A stretch of DNA of 64,000 bases from CAVVMA01 sp963830715. GTDB lineage: Bacteria; Desulfobacterota; Binatia; Binatales; Binataceae. Below the pieces are notes generated by a model, which saw nothing but the letters and a program-made list of their open reading frames with translations, was not told where the DNA came from and did no database searches. The stretch is from assembly GCA_963830715.1 (NCBI GenBank), contig CAWHNS010000022.1, positions 186,001 to 250,000 of the forward strand, read 5' to 3'. Positions 18,901 through 27,619 of this stretch are shown here, piece after piece. The translations under genes and the position numbers were made by a program. How positions within the stretch are numbered: the stretch's first letter is position 1; every line of letters starts with the position of its first letter.

Positions 18901-19604
18901 ATGAGTGAGCTTGCAACCGCATGGGAGGCGCTCAAGTTCGGCGGCGCGATGGTCTATCCGCTGCTGCTGCTTGGCGTCATCGCGCTGGTGATCATCTTCG
19001 ACCGCGCGATCGCCTGCTATCGCTGCCTGAGACTGCCTTCGGATCTGCGCGGCCTGGTCGAGACCTATGGATTTTCGTGGCGCGATCTCGACGCGCAGAT
19101 CGCGACCCTTCCGGCCTACAATGCCTACGGGCGGTTTTTCGGAGTAATCGCGGGCAACCGATCGAAGCCGGCATGGTGGGTAGAATCGCGGGCTGAAGAC
19201 GAGGCCGGCGCGATCGAAAAGGTACTGAGCCGCGGCTTGTGGGTCCTCGAAACCGTGGTCACCGCCGCGCCGTTGATGGGATTGCTCGGCACGATCACCG
19301 GGATGATGCAGGCGTTCAAGGTGATCGGCAGCTCGGGTCTGGTCGCACCGACGGAAGTGACCTCCGGCGTGGCGCAGGCCCTGATCGCGACCGCGCTCGG
19401 CCTGCTGATCGCCCTGTTCGCGCTGTTCGGCTTCAACTTTTTCTCGCGGATGCAGTCACAGGCGATGGACCTGATGGAGCGCCTGGGGTCGAAGCTGGTC
19501 GATCACATCCGGCTCGATCAGGAAAACGGCGCCGAGGCGCGGCTCGAGCCGCAGCCGCGGCCGCCCCGCTGCCCGAGGCCGAGCGCAAGAGGGCCATGCG
19601 ATGA
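18901..19604 (+). CDS. exbB: ExbB-type energy-coupling proton channel subunit (3' frameshift)
   Basis: This is a MotA/TolQ/ExbB family inner-membrane protein that powers TonB. Membrane segments are visible near residues 19-40 (YPLLLLGVIALVIIFDRAI), 115-140 (APLMGLLGTITGMMQAF) and 155-185. The GLLGTITGM loop is the family hallmark. Read literally, the frame has no stop and continues out of frame through exbD into tonB, giving a 607-residue chimera. One missing C in the CCGCCCCG tract near 19563 restores an ending in EAERKRAMR with a TGA that overlaps the exbD start as ATGA. The long chimera is judged an artefact. Confidence 0.88.
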
Positions 19605-20002
19605 AGCTGCGCAAGTCGCGCGCATATCGTCGCGGGCGAATCGAGATCATCCCGATGATCGACGTGATGTTCTTCCTGTGCGTCACGTTCATGCTCGCCT
19701 CGCTGTCGATGCAGAGCCTCAACTCGATCACGGTGAATCTGCCGCGCGGCGACGCCGAGAACCTGCAGCACAAGGAACCGGTGACCCTGACGATAACCCG
19801 GGAAAGCCGGATTTTCCTGGACAAGACCCCGGCCACGCTGGAGAGCCTCGCATTCGTGCTCAAGCCCATGATGACGGGACGCGACCCCGGACTGGTGGTC
19901 ACCGCCGACAGCGCGGCGCCCGAAGGCGTGGTGGTGCAGGCGATGCTCCAGGCGCGGCGGGCCGGCGTCGAGCACTTCCTGATCGCCGTGAAGCGCGAAT
20001 GA
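19601..20002 (+). CDS. exbD: ExbD/TolR family biopolymer transport protein
   Basis: ExbD is the partner of ExbB in the proton-driven TonB motor. This 133-residue protein has one N-terminal membrane helix (IDVMFFLCVTFMLASLS) carrying the conserved Asp of the family in IPMIDVMFF. A periplasmic domain follows with the usual VTADSAAPEGVVVQAM stretch. The start overlaps the corrected exbB stop and the stop overlaps the tonB start, both as ATGA, so the three genes are translationally coupled. Confidence 0.94.
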   Translation: MKLRKSRAYRRGRIEIIPMIDVMFFLCVTFMLASLSMQSLNSITVNLPRGDAENLQHKEPVTLTITRESRIFLDKTPATLESLAFVLKPMMTGRDPGLVVTADSAAPEGVVVQAMLQARRAGVEHFLIAVKRE

Positions 20003-20724
20003 ACCCGAGCATCCGGCTTCGCCCGATTCCGGATTTCGACGATCCATGGCGGCGATTGCCGTGGCTGGTTCCGGCTGCGCTCCTTACCTGGGCGCTGCTG
20101 CTGATCGGTTTTGCGAAGGTGCTCGAGCAGACGGCGCCGCCGCCCGCCGAACTGAAACCAATCGAGGCGCGAATCATCGAGGTTCCCGTGGGAGGCCTTC
20201 AGGCGGCTCCGGCTCCGGCGATCGCCAGGCATCCTGCCGAGCCCGTGCATCACGCGCGGCCGAAACCCAGGGAGGTTCGCAAGGAGCTTCCGAAGAAAAT
20301 TGAACCGCCGCCGATTCCCACGTCTCCGGAAGGAACGTTGAAGAGCAAGGAAGCCGCGCCCGCGGCGCCCGAGGCCGCATCGAGCGGCGAAAGCGCGGGA
20401 CCGGCCGGATCGGGCCTGGAAGGCGGATCCGGATCAGGCGGCATAAGCGGCTCTGACAGTGTCGGCGCGCGCGCGATCTACTCTCCGGTTCCGAAGATCC
20501 CGGATGACTTACGCGAACAGGTCTTCCAGGCGGAAGCCGTGGCCCACTTCACCGTCTCTTATGATGGGACTGTGAAAGTGACGCTGACCAAGCCTACTCC
20601 CAATCCGCGCTTGAATCAGATTCTGCTCGACACGCTCTCGCAATGGCGGTTCTTTCCGGCGGTGAGAGAAGGCGTCGCGATCGATTCGGTCTTCGACGTG
20701 CGAATCCCGATCAGCGTTCAGTGA
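19999..20724 (+). CDS. tonB: TonB-type energy transducer
   Basis: The 241-residue protein has an N-terminal membrane anchor (LVPAALLTWALLLIGFAKVL), a Pro/Glu/Lys-rich spacer and a Gly/Ser-rich stretch. A C-terminal TonB domain (VAHFTVSYDGTVKVTLTKPTPNP to FFPAVREG) follows and contacts the TonB box of the receptor. It is the last gene of the receptor-exbB-exbD-tonB operon and its end overlaps the end of the opposing lipoprotein gene by 7 bases. Confidence 0.92.
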   Translation: MNPSIRLRPIPDFDDPWRRLPWLVPAALLTWALLLIGFAKVLEQTAPPPAELKPIEARIIEVPVGGLQAAPAPAIARHPAEPVHHARPKPREVRKELPKKIEPPPIPTSPEGTLKSKEAAPAAPEAASSGESAGPAGSGLEGGSGSGGISGSDSVGARAIYSPVPKIPDDLREQVFQAEAVAHFTVSYDGTVKVTLTKPTPNPRLNQILLDTLSQWRFFPAVREGVAIDSVFDVRIPISVQ

Positions 20725-21377
20725 GTGCGGGCGGCCGGCCCCGATGCTCGTTTCTCTTCCCGCAACTCGCGCACTGCGGCGGCGATCCGATCGCTCAGCT
20801 CGCCGATGTCGCCGCTGAGAGCCGCCACCGAGGCTTCCGTCCCCCGCGATTGCGCGCTGCGATCGATAGTGGATTCGCGGGCGACAAGCAACCTGCCGGT
20901 CTTGCCGTCCTTGATCGTCCAGCGCGCCGTCAGCCGCGAATCACCCCTCTCGTCCGACTCAAAGTGCTCGACGTCAACTTCGATCCGATAGTCGAGACTC
21001 GCCGATCTGTACCATGGAAAAGACACCAACTGGGCGTCGGGCATTGCCGCAATCAGGTTCTTCGCAAGCACCCGGCTGAAGTTCGCGTCCAGAGGCTCAG
21101 CCCAGTGATCGGTAGCCGAGTATCGAATCTGATTGGAATCCACGCGCGTCGCTATCTCGTCGCGGTCGTTGAGGTACGGGGGCATCTGCACCGGACCGAG
21201 TCCAATCGCCAGATCACCGGTCCCGGCGCCGGCCGCGGGCGCGGCGGAAGAATCCGCGCTGGCGGTCAGAACGAAAAACTTCGATGTGTCCGGCTGCGGC
21301 GCGAGGATCGTAGCGCAGCCGGCCAGCGCGAAAAGCGCGCCGATCGCGGCTGCCAGCCCACGCGCAAGATGCGTCAT
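20718..21377 (-). CDS. PqiC/YmbA-like (DUF330) lipoprotein of an MCE transport system
   Basis: This 219-residue protein has a signal peptide with lipobox LAGC and a mature domain of the ABC-transport auxiliary family (FFVLTAS at the start, AIGLGPVQMPPYLNDRDEIATR next). In PqiABC systems such a lipoprotein bridges MCE proteins to the outer membrane. It overlaps the 3' end of the MCE gene as ATGA, so it is the last gene of mlaE-mlaF-MCE-lipoprotein. Confidence 0.85.
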   Translation of the reverse strand: MTHLARGLAAAIGALFALAGCATILAPQPDTSKFFVLTASADSSAAPAAGAGTGDLAIGLGPVQMPPYLNDRDEIATRVDSNQIRYSATDHWAEPLDANFSRVLAKNLIAAMPDAQLVSFPWYRSASLDYRIEVDVEHFESDERGDSRLTARWTIKDGKTGRLLVARESTIDRSAQSRGTEASVAALSGDIGELSDRIAAAVRELREEKRASGPAARTH

Positions 21378-22355
21378 TGCGGTGCGCGCGGAAGGTATCG
21401 GCCACGCACCGGCGCGCTCGGATTGCGCTGCAAGTAGTCCGCGAGTTGCCTAATCGAGCGCGCGGCGTCGTCGAGATCAGCCATCGTCTTGTTGGCCTGG
21501 TATATCAGCGGCGAGTCCTCACCCAGGGTCGCCTGGGCGTCACTCAGCGTCGCTCGCGCCTGGCTCATCGCGGCGTTGGCGCTCTGGCTGCTGGCGCGCA
21601 AGCTTCCGGCGAGCGGGCGAAATTCGCGGTTCATGCCTCGAGGCGGCCTGCCGGATACTTTCCGCCGCCCGGTTGAGGCTCTGCTCGGTCTGTGCGAGAT
21701 TCTTCACCGCGACCCTCAGTTCCGGCGAGCTCGCGAGCTGGCTGAGTGAAGCGAAACTTGTGATCGCGGAATCGGTGACCTTTTTGAAATCGATTCGACC
21801 GAGCTCACCGATCACCTCGGTCAACACTGATTGGGCCTGCTCCAGCGTCCTGGGCACGGTGGGGATTTCCTGGTATGGCGCGCCCGGCGGCAGAAAAAGC
21901 TGGGCCGCCATGCCCCGATGAATGTCCAGATCGACGTACAGCACTCCGGTCACGAAGCTCTCCATCGCAAGCTGAGCTCGCAGACCGGCATCGATGAACT
22001 GCTTCATCACCCGCGGATCGTCCAGCCTGACCTGCCCGGCTCCGAGACTCATCAGTCGTCCCTCCTCCAGCTCCATCACGACCGGAATGCGGATTCCGTT
22101 CGACAGCGGCGTTGCGGCCTCCTGAGACACGTTGATATTGAGGAGCACCCTGGTGACCGCGCCGATCCGCACCCCCTTGAATTTTACCGGCGCGCCGACA
22201 CTGAGGCCGTTGACATCTCCCTGGAAGAATGCCACGTACTCGCGCCTGGTCTGGAACAGCCTTCCCGCTCCCAAAGCGATGGCCGCCAGGACGGCCAGCG
22301 CGACCGCGCCTATCACGAAAGCTCCGATAACCGCCGGATTGGCCCTGCTACCCAT
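21374..22355 (-). CDS. MCE (MlaD-like) periplasmic lipid-binding protein, one apparent frameshift
   Basis: The N-terminal membrane anchor (AVIGAFVIGAVALAVLAAIALGAG) is followed by an MCE domain that forms hexameric lipid tunnels. Typical stretches are VAFFQGDVNGLSVGAPVKFKGVRIG and LRAQLAMESFVTGVLYVDLDIH. The C-terminus is a long coiled-coil-like region (repeats of Leu/Ala with SIRQ). The main frame stops making sense near 21640. The same heptad-like pattern resumes in another frame (NREFRPLAGSLRASSQSANAAM) and ends at 21374, so a single indel at about 21632-21650 joins them. It overlaps mlaF by 8 bases. Confidence 0.86.
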
Positions 22356-23175
22356 GGTTCTGCTCCGATTCCCGGGAATTTCCTCCGCGCGTAAGAAACC
22401 GCCGCACGCGCTCGTCGGGCGGATGAGCCAGCAGGTCCTTCGGATTCCCGCTCGCGATCATGCTCCGGCTCTCGCCGTCGAGGAACACGCTGTTGTTTCC
22501 GATCTTGAAAATGCTGGCCAGCTCGTGCGTCACGACCACAACGGTGGCCCCGAGATCGTCGCGCAACTCGAGTATTAGGTCGTCGAGCAGGCTCGAGCTT
22601 ACGGGATCGAGTCCGGCGGAAGGCTCGTCGAAGAAAACGATGTCGGGGTCGAGCGCCATCGCGCGCGCGAGTCCGGCTCGTTTCTGCATGCCGCCGCTGA
22701 TCTCGCTCGGGTAGAAGTCCTCGAACCCCTTGAGTCCGACCAGCGAGAGCTTGAGCGACGCGACCTCGCGAATTTCGGCCGGAGCGAGGTCGGTGAATTC
22801 GTTCAACGGGAGCCCGACGTTCTCGGCCAGCGTCATCGAGCTCCACAACGCACCGCCCTGGTACAGAACGCCGAAGCGCCGGAGCATCGCGTCGCGCTTG
22901 TCGCGATCGGCTCTGGTAAAGCTGACGCCGTCGTAGAGCACCTCGCCCGCCGCCGGTTCGATCAGCCCTATCATGTGGCGAAGCAGCGTGCTCTTCCCGC
23001 ATCCGGAGCCGCCCATGATAATAAACACGTCGCCCCGCCTGACCGCGAAGCTCAGATGTTGCATCACGACGAACTCGCCGTAGGCCATTTTGAGGTTGCG
23101 GACCTCGATATGGGGATGGCGTTCTTCGCGGGAAGAATGCCCGGCGCGCTGAACTGCCCCGATTCCTGCCGACAA
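22348..23175 (-). CDS. mlaF: MlaF-like ABC transporter ATP-binding protein
   Basis: This is the ATPase of an MCE-type phospholipid/lipid transporter. Walker A is GGSGCGKST (residues 55-63), the Q-loop region is LYQGGALWSSMT, the signature is SEISGGMQKRAGLARA and Walker B is IVFFDEPSAGLDP. The GGMQKR form of the signature is characteristic of the MlaF group. It lies 21 bases after mlaE and overlaps the MCE gene. The N-terminal 20 residues are variable and a later start is possible. Confidence 0.93.
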   Translation of the reverse strand: MSAGIGAVQRAGHSSREERHPHIEVRNLKMAYGEFVVMQHLSFAVRRGDVFIIMGGSGCGKSTLLRHMIGLIEPAAGEVLYDGVSFTRADRDKRDAMLRRFGVLYQGGALWSSMTLAENVGLPLNEFTDLAPAEIREVASLKLSLVGLKGFEDFYPSEISGGMQKRAGLARAMALDPDIVFFDEPSAGLDPVSSSLLDDLILELRDDLGATVVVVTHELASIFKIGNNSVFLDGESRSMIASGNPKDLLAHPPDERVRRFLTRGGNSRESEQNHG

Positions 23176-23196
23176 GAGACGCTCCCGAAATTCGGC

Positions 23197-24342
23197 TCAA
23201 ATTCCCAGAATGTTGAACACCACGGCGAAAATGCCGCACGCCACGATAATCAATACTATACCTAACACCACCGCTTCGGTTGCCGCCTCACCCACTGCGG
23301 ATGAACTGTTGCCGCACCTGAAGCCGCGAAAGCATCCGGCGAACGCGATCAGGACTCCGTACACGACGCTCTTGAACAGGCCTCCGAGGAGATCGTGGGC
23401 GTGCAGCGCATGGATGGTTTCCTGGGCGTAGACGGCGGGCGACAGCCGGAGCATCGCGGTGCCGACCGTGGCGCCGCCCAGGATTCCCATGAAATCCGAA
23501 TACAGGCAGAGCAGCGGCATCATCAGCACCAGCGCGATGACCCTGGGCACGACCAGGAACTCGATTGGAGAGATCCCCATCGTGGCGAAGGCGTCGATTT
23601 CCTCGGTAACTTTCATCGTCCCGAGCTGGGCCGCAAACGCCGCTCCGGTGCGCCCGGACATGATTATCCCGGTCATCATCGCGCCCATCTCGCGCACGGT
23701 GCCGATTGCGGCCAGATCGGCGATATAGATCGAGGCGCCGAATTGCTGAAGCTGGACCGCTCCCATGAAGGCCAGGATTACTCCGACCAGGTAGCTGATG
23801 AGAGTGACGATTACGAGCGCGTCCGCTCCGCATTGCTGTATTACCTCGAACAGATCCGAGCTCCGGAAGCGGGCGTTGCGGCGCGCGACATTGCGAAGCG
23901 CCAGCGTCACCTCGCCGAGGAACTCGAGCGCCTCCCGGCACGACTCACCGATGCCGATGACGGCCCGTCCGACCCGCTCGGAGATCGATCCTCGAGCCGC
24001 GCCGCGGCGAGGGTCCTTCTTTTCGGGCACCGATTCGGCCAGCTCCACCAGGCGCTTGAGGCCGGGCGGCAATGTGCTCCGATCGGCCGTCACCCCACGG
24101 CGATTGCAAAGGTCGATCACTCCGATGACGAAGCTGAGCAGGCTCGAGTCCCATCCGGTGAGCCCGGACGCCTCGAAAGCGACCTGCCGCGGAGCATCCC
24201 CCACCGCTAGTTCCCGTTCCACCTCGGTCGCCGACGGCATTCCGTGGCGCATCCGCCACGCACCCGCGAGGCGAATCACGAACGTACCGTCGGTGGTTCG
24301 TTCGAAGGACAGCCGGTGCTTCGATGTCGAATGCTCTTGCAC
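23197..24342 (-). CDS. mlaE: MlaE-like permease with N-terminal STAS-like domain
   Basis: The C-terminal part, from about residue 130, is an MlaE permease of the ABC lipid transporter. Recognisable pieces are YLVGVILAFMGAVQLQQFGASIYIAD, TGIIMSGRTGAAFAAQLGTMKVTEEIDA, GCFRGFRC and a hydrophobic end. The N-terminal part (SFERTTDGTFVIRLAGAWRM to LTGWDSSLLSFV) looks like a STAS fold, as in MlaB, so MlaB and MlaE functions may be fused. GTG 24342 is chosen because sequence further upstream is not conserved-looking and reads to 24561 only by chance. It is the first gene of the operon. Confidence 0.88.
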   Translation of the reverse strand: MQEHSTSKHRLSFERTTDGTFVIRLAGAWRMRHGMPSATEVERELAVGDAPRQVAFEASGLTGWDSSLLSFVIGVIDLCNRRGVTADRSTLPPGLKRLVELAESVPEKKDPRRGAARGSISERVGRAVIGIGESCREALEFLGEVTLALRNVARRNARFRSSDLFEVIQQCGADALVIVTLISYLVGVILAFMGAVQLQQFGASIYIADLAAIGTVREMGAMMTGIIMSGRTGAAFAAQLGTMKVTEEIDAFATMGISPIEFLVVPRVIALVLMMPLLCLYSDFMGILGGATVGTAMLRLSPAVYAQETIHALHAHDLLGGLFKSVVYGVLIAFAGCFRGFRCGNSSSAVGEAATEAVVLGIVLIIVACGIFAVVFNILGI

Positions 24343-24599
24343 GTAGGCACGTAGGCTGAGGACTCGATGCCGGTCTTGTCGGACTAGGCCGCACTTTGCC
24401 CGCACCAACCGGCCATGGGGTACGCAGTCCATAAAACCTTGTCCGGAGGATGCGGGAAGAGCAAGAGGTCTCGCTATTAAAACGAACCGCGTCCGTGCCC
24501 TCTGCCAGTGCCGATTTGGAATGCAATAGTTGCCCGTGTGATAGGCAAACATCGGGAGCAATTGCTAACAAGTTCTGAAGATACTTGGCATTTTTCGGC

Positions 24600-24615
24600 T
24601 GGCACGAGGCGTGCT
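24600..24615 (+). promoter_or_regulatory. Sigma-54-type promoter
   Basis: TGGCACGAGGCGTGCT fits the RpoN consensus TGGCAC-N5-TTGCW. The GG and GC dinucleotides are spaced exactly as required (GG at 24601-24602, GC at 24613-24614), and CT precedes the -24 element. Transcription would start near 24626, just ahead of the long stem at 24628. It needs an activator, which is not in the window. The spacing match makes it a good prediction from sequence alone, untested. Confidence 0.6.
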
Positions 24616-24627
24616 CATACTGAGATC

Positions 24628-24711
24628 CGTTGGGCGGAGGCTGCGGAAGTCCCCCCGCTAAAGAGAAGCCCCGCAAGGAAGCCTCCCAGGCCAAAAAGCC
24701 TCCGCTCAACG
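24628..24711 (+). ncRNA. Candidate structured RNA or 5' leader
   Basis: CGTTGGGCGGAGGCT (24628-24642) and AGCCTCCGCTCAACG (24697-24711) pair over 15 bases with one G-U. They close a 54-base interior that itself has short GCGG/CCGC complementarity and repeated GGAAG-type elements. The stem begins 2 bases after the predicted sigma-54 start site. It could be a small RNA or the leader of the oxygenase operon, whose ATG is 100 bases further on. I recognise no riboswitch or sRNA family, and there is no T-run to mark a terminator. Apart from these elements I see no gene in the 469-base gap 24343-24811. Confidence 0.45.
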
Positions 24712-24811
24712 CAACCACTGCCTGATCACCGTCGCCTAACTGGACTGGCGTTCCGCTGCTTTCGGCTTGCCGTCGAGAAAGGTTTTGTGCTCGTATCCTC
24801 GCTAGCGCGCG

Positions 24812-25666
24812 ATGAGTCATCGGATGGAAACGAAGGCCGCTCGGCCAGCGACGGTTTTAGAGACGGTTCCAATGTCGCCGTCGCACATGATCGATCTCGA
24901 TCGCTATCCGATTCTCGATCTGCACTCCGAGCGAGCCCGGGAGCTGACGCAGCACTGCCGCAAGCAACTCGAAGAGACCGGGGCCTGCGAGCTCCCCGGC
25001 TTCCTGACTGCCGACTGCGTGGCGGAACTCATCCGTGAGGGCGATGCACTCGCCGCCCGGGCGTATCACAGCGTCGCGACCGGCACTGCCTATCTCGAGG
25101 TTCCGGATCTCGCCCTGCCCCCGGACCATCCCCGCCGGATCTTCGGCACGTCCTCGGTTGGAGTGATTGCCTACGATCAGTTCCCCGCCGATTCGCCGTT
25201 GCGCCGGTTGTACGAATGGGATGGATTGATGGAGTTCATCGCAGCCGCGCTCAACAAGGATCGTCTGTATCGCTATGCGGACCCGATGGGCGCGCTGAAC
25301 CTGGCTGTGATTGGCGCCGGAGAGAAACTGTTCTGGCACTACGATCAGACCGATTTCGTGACCTCGATCGCGTTGCGCGACGCCGACGACGGCGGAGATT
25401 TCGAATACGTCCCGCTGATCCGGAAGGCAGCGGACGAAAACTATCCCGCGGTGCAACGCCTGCTTCAGGGATCGGATCAAGGGGTTGTGCGCGTACCGAT
25501 GTGCCCCGGCACGATGCTGCTGTTCGAGGGACGCAACTCGATCCATCGCGTTGCCGAGATTCGCGGCCGCACGACGCGGCTGGTTGCGCTGCTCGCCTAC
25601 GATACCAAGCCGGGCACCCGAAGCAGCAAGCTCCTCCAACTCGCCCGCTATGGCCGGGTGGCGTAG
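24812..25666 (+). CDS. 2-oxoglutarate/Fe(II) dioxygenase, BesD/HalD-like (HxD form)
   Basis: This 284-residue protein looks like a cupin-type Fe(II)/2OG oxygenase of the free-amino-acid hydroxylase/halogenase group. His176 and Asp178 (FWHYDQTDF) with His245 (SIHRVAEI) form the metal triad, and an Arg near 256 would bind 2-oxoglutarate. The stretch DDGGDFEYVPLIR is reminiscent of the BesD/HalD family. Because the second ligand is Asp, hydroxylation or desaturation is expected; the family's halogenases have Gly there. The N-terminus is uncertain: ATGs at 24812, 24824, 24872 and 24887 are all in frame. It overlaps the next gene by 17 bases and is the first of four coupled genes. The substrate, probably an amino acid, is inferred. 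Confidence 0.72.
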   Translation: MSHRMETKAARPATVLETVPMSPSHMIDLDRYPILDLHSERARELTQHCRKQLEETGACELPGFLTADCVAELIREGDALAARAYHSVATGTAYLEVPDLALPPDHPRRIFGTSSVGVIAYDQFPADSPLRRLYEWDGLMEFIAAALNKDRLYRYADPMGALNLAVIGAGEKLFWHYDQTDFVTSIALRDADDGGDFEYVPLIRKAADENYPAVQRLLQGSDQGVVRVPMCPGTMLLFEGRNSIHRVAEIRGRTTRLVALLAYDTKPGTRSSKLLQLARYGRVA

Positions 25667-26930
25667 GAATCCGGCCCAACGCCCGCCGCGCACCGCGCCG
25701 CCCCCGACGCGCATCGAACGGGATCTGCTGGGCGAAGTATCGGTTCCGGCCGGCGCGTTTTATGGAATCCACACCATTCGCGCCGTGCGCAGCCTGAGTT
25801 TCTCCGGCAAGCAGCTTGGCCGCTACCCGGTCTACGTCCGGGCCCTGGCGATCGTCAAGAAAGCGTGCGCGCGCGCCAACCGCGACGCGCGCGTGCTGGA
25901 CGCCCGCACCTGCGGCGCAATCGAGCACGCGTGCGACTCCCTGATTCGCGGCGATCACCTCGATCAATTCCCGGTGGATCTCCTGGGCGGCGGCGGGAGC
26001 ATCGGCGTCAACATGAACCTCAACGAGGTGATCGCGAACCTTGCCAATCAGCGCCTCACCGGCGCGCCGGGAACCTATGACCCGGTGCATCCGAAGACTC
26101 ACGTCAACGCGTCGCAATCCACCGCTGACGTATGCCATTCGGCGGCCCGAATCGCGGTGCTGGAACATTGGAAGCCCCTGAGGCGTGCGCTGCGGGATTG
26201 CGTGAACGTGTGCCGCGCGAAGGCCTCGCAGATGCGGCCGGTGACCACGATCGCCCGCACTTGCCTGCAGGATGCGGCCCCGATTTCGCTCGGCGAGCTG
26301 TTCGGCGGCTACGCGGCGGTGCTGGAACGCCGCACCGAAGAGTTGGAGCGCAGCGTGCGCACGCTGCACCAGATCAATCTGGGCGGGATGGCGGTCGGCT
26401 CCGGAAGCGGCGCGCCGGCCGCCTATCGCCGCGCGGTCATCGCGCGCCTGAGCGAGCTGGCCGGTATCCGGCTCAGCCTGCGCGGCAACCTCTACGATGC
26501 GGCGCAGAACATCGACGACCTCGCCGCGGTGTGTACGCAGTTGGCGCTGCTGGCGGAGGTATTCATCAAGATCGCCCAGGACGTGAGGCTGCTGGCGTCG
26601 GGACCTGAGGGCGGGTTCGGCGAAATCGCGCTGCCCGCGGTCCAGGAGGGATCGTCGTTCTTCCCGGGCAAGATTAATCCTGCGGTCGCCGAGACCTTGC
26701 TGCATTGTAGTTTCCAGGTGCTAGGATGCGAGCGCGCGGCGCGTATCGCGTTGGAGCGCGGCGAGTTGAACCTCAACGTGTTCGAGAGCAGCGCAGCGGT
26801 GAACCTGTTCGATGCGATGGGAATGATGGAGCGCGCTGTGACCCTGTTCGCCGGGCAATGTCTGTCCGGCATCGCCGCGAATGAAGCGCGATGCCGCCGG
26901 TTGGCCGCGCGCGCGAGGTTTCGATCATGA
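25650..26930 (+). CDS. Aspartase/fumarase superfamily lyase with altered active-site residues
   Basis: The fold is that of class II fumarase and aspartate ammonia-lyase. ERDLLGEVSVPAGAFYGIHTIRA, VHPKTHVNASQST and the mobile-loop signature GSSFFPGKINP (Ser335, Ser336 and Lys341) are visible. Two usually fixed positions differ. The SSND element after VNxSQ reads STAD (residues 157-160), and the His of the GRTHLQDA element is Cys205 (ARTCLQDA). The enzyme therefore probably acts on a non-standard C4-amine or C4-acid substrate, as nitrosuccinate or ethylenediamine-succinate lyases do, but which one is unknown. ATG 25650 lies inside the end of the oxygenase gene, and the stop overlaps the methyltransferase start as ATGA. 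Confidence 0.75.
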   Translation: MAGWRRNPAQRPPRTAPPPTRIERDLLGEVSVPAGAFYGIHTIRAVRSLSFSGKQLGRYPVYVRALAIVKKACARANRDARVLDARTCGAIEHACDSLIRGDHLDQFPVDLLGGGGSIGVNMNLNEVIANLANQRLTGAPGTYDPVHPKTHVNASQSTADVCHSAARIAVLEHWKPLRRALRDCVNVCRAKASQMRPVTTIARTCLQDAAPISLGELFGGYAAVLERRTEELERSVRTLHQINLGGMAVGSGSGAPAAYRRAVIARLSELAGIRLSLRGNLYDAAQNIDDLAAVCTQLALLAEVFIKIAQDVRLLASGPEGGFGEIALPAVQEGSSFFPGKINPAVAETLLHCSFQVLGCERAARIALERGELNLNVFESSAAVNLFDAMGMMERAVTLFAGQCLSGIAANEARCRRLAARARFRS

Positions 26931-27610
26931 CCAGCCGCGCGGAGGCCATCAGGGCAACATTCGACGCGTGCGCCCGCGACTACGACCGCACGCGGCGAAT
27001 GCTGGTGCCCTGCTTCGAGGAGCTCTACGCCGCGGCCGTCGATCGGATTCCGTTCGCGAAGGGCGACGAGCTGGAGATCCTCGATCTCGGCGCGGGCACC
27101 GGCCTGTTCTCGGCCATCGTCGCGGGCGCATTTCCCAAATGCCGAATCACGCTGGCCGACATCGCGCCCGAGATGCTGCGCGAGGCCCGCATCAGGCTGC
27201 GCGGCCCGCGCTTCAGCTTCGTCGAGATCGACTACTCCGCCAATCCCGTTCCGGGCCGTTTCGATTCGATCGTTTCGGCCCTCTCGATCCATCATCTCGA
27301 GGACGAGCAGAAGCGGGCACTGTTCGATCGGATTCACCTGACGCTGGCGCGCGACGGTGTGTTCGTGAACGCCGACGTCGTTCTGGAGGACGGCGATGAG
27401 GCGGAAAGGCGCACCCAGCAGGAGTGGCGGCAAGCGACGCTCGCGGCCGGGGCCTCGCAAGCGGACCTCGACGCCGCACTCGAACGGCAGAAGCACGATC
27501 GATGTGCGTCGGTCGCAATGCAACTCTCGTGGCTCAAGAACGCGGGCTTCAGCGATGTAAGCTGCGTCTTCAGAAAGTTCATCTTCGCCGTCTATTCCGG
27601 CCGCAAGTAG
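26927..27610 (+). CDS. Class I SAM-dependent methyltransferase
   Basis: The Rossmann methyltransferase motif I is ILDLGAGTGLFS, followed by an acidic residue at the end of strand 2 (LADIAPEML), motif-III-like VSALSIHHL and a motif IV/V region around VFVNADVV. This is a small-molecule methyltransferase style, with an N-terminal helical part. It may methylate an O, N or C atom on the product of the two upstream enzymes. The ATG at 26927 overlaps the lyase stop; an earlier ATG at 26891 lies inside the lyase gene and is less likely. Confidence 0.82.
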   Translation: MTSRAEAIRATFDACARDYDRTRRMLVPCFEELYAAAVDRIPFAKGDELEILDLGAGTGLFSAIVAGAFPKCRITLADIAPEMLREARIRLRGPRFSFVEIDYSANPVPGRFDSIVSALSIHHLEDEQKRALFDRIHLTLARDGVFVNADVVLEDGDEAERRTQQEWRQATLAAGASQADLDAALERQKHDRCASVAMQLSWLKNAGFSDVSCVFRKFIFAVYSGRK

Positions 27611-27619
27611 GAGAGTGCG

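Noticed and set aside
18901..20724. A 607-residue ExbB-TonB fusion protein
   Set aside because: It runs through exbD out of frame and disappears with a one-base correction that restores ATGA overlaps.
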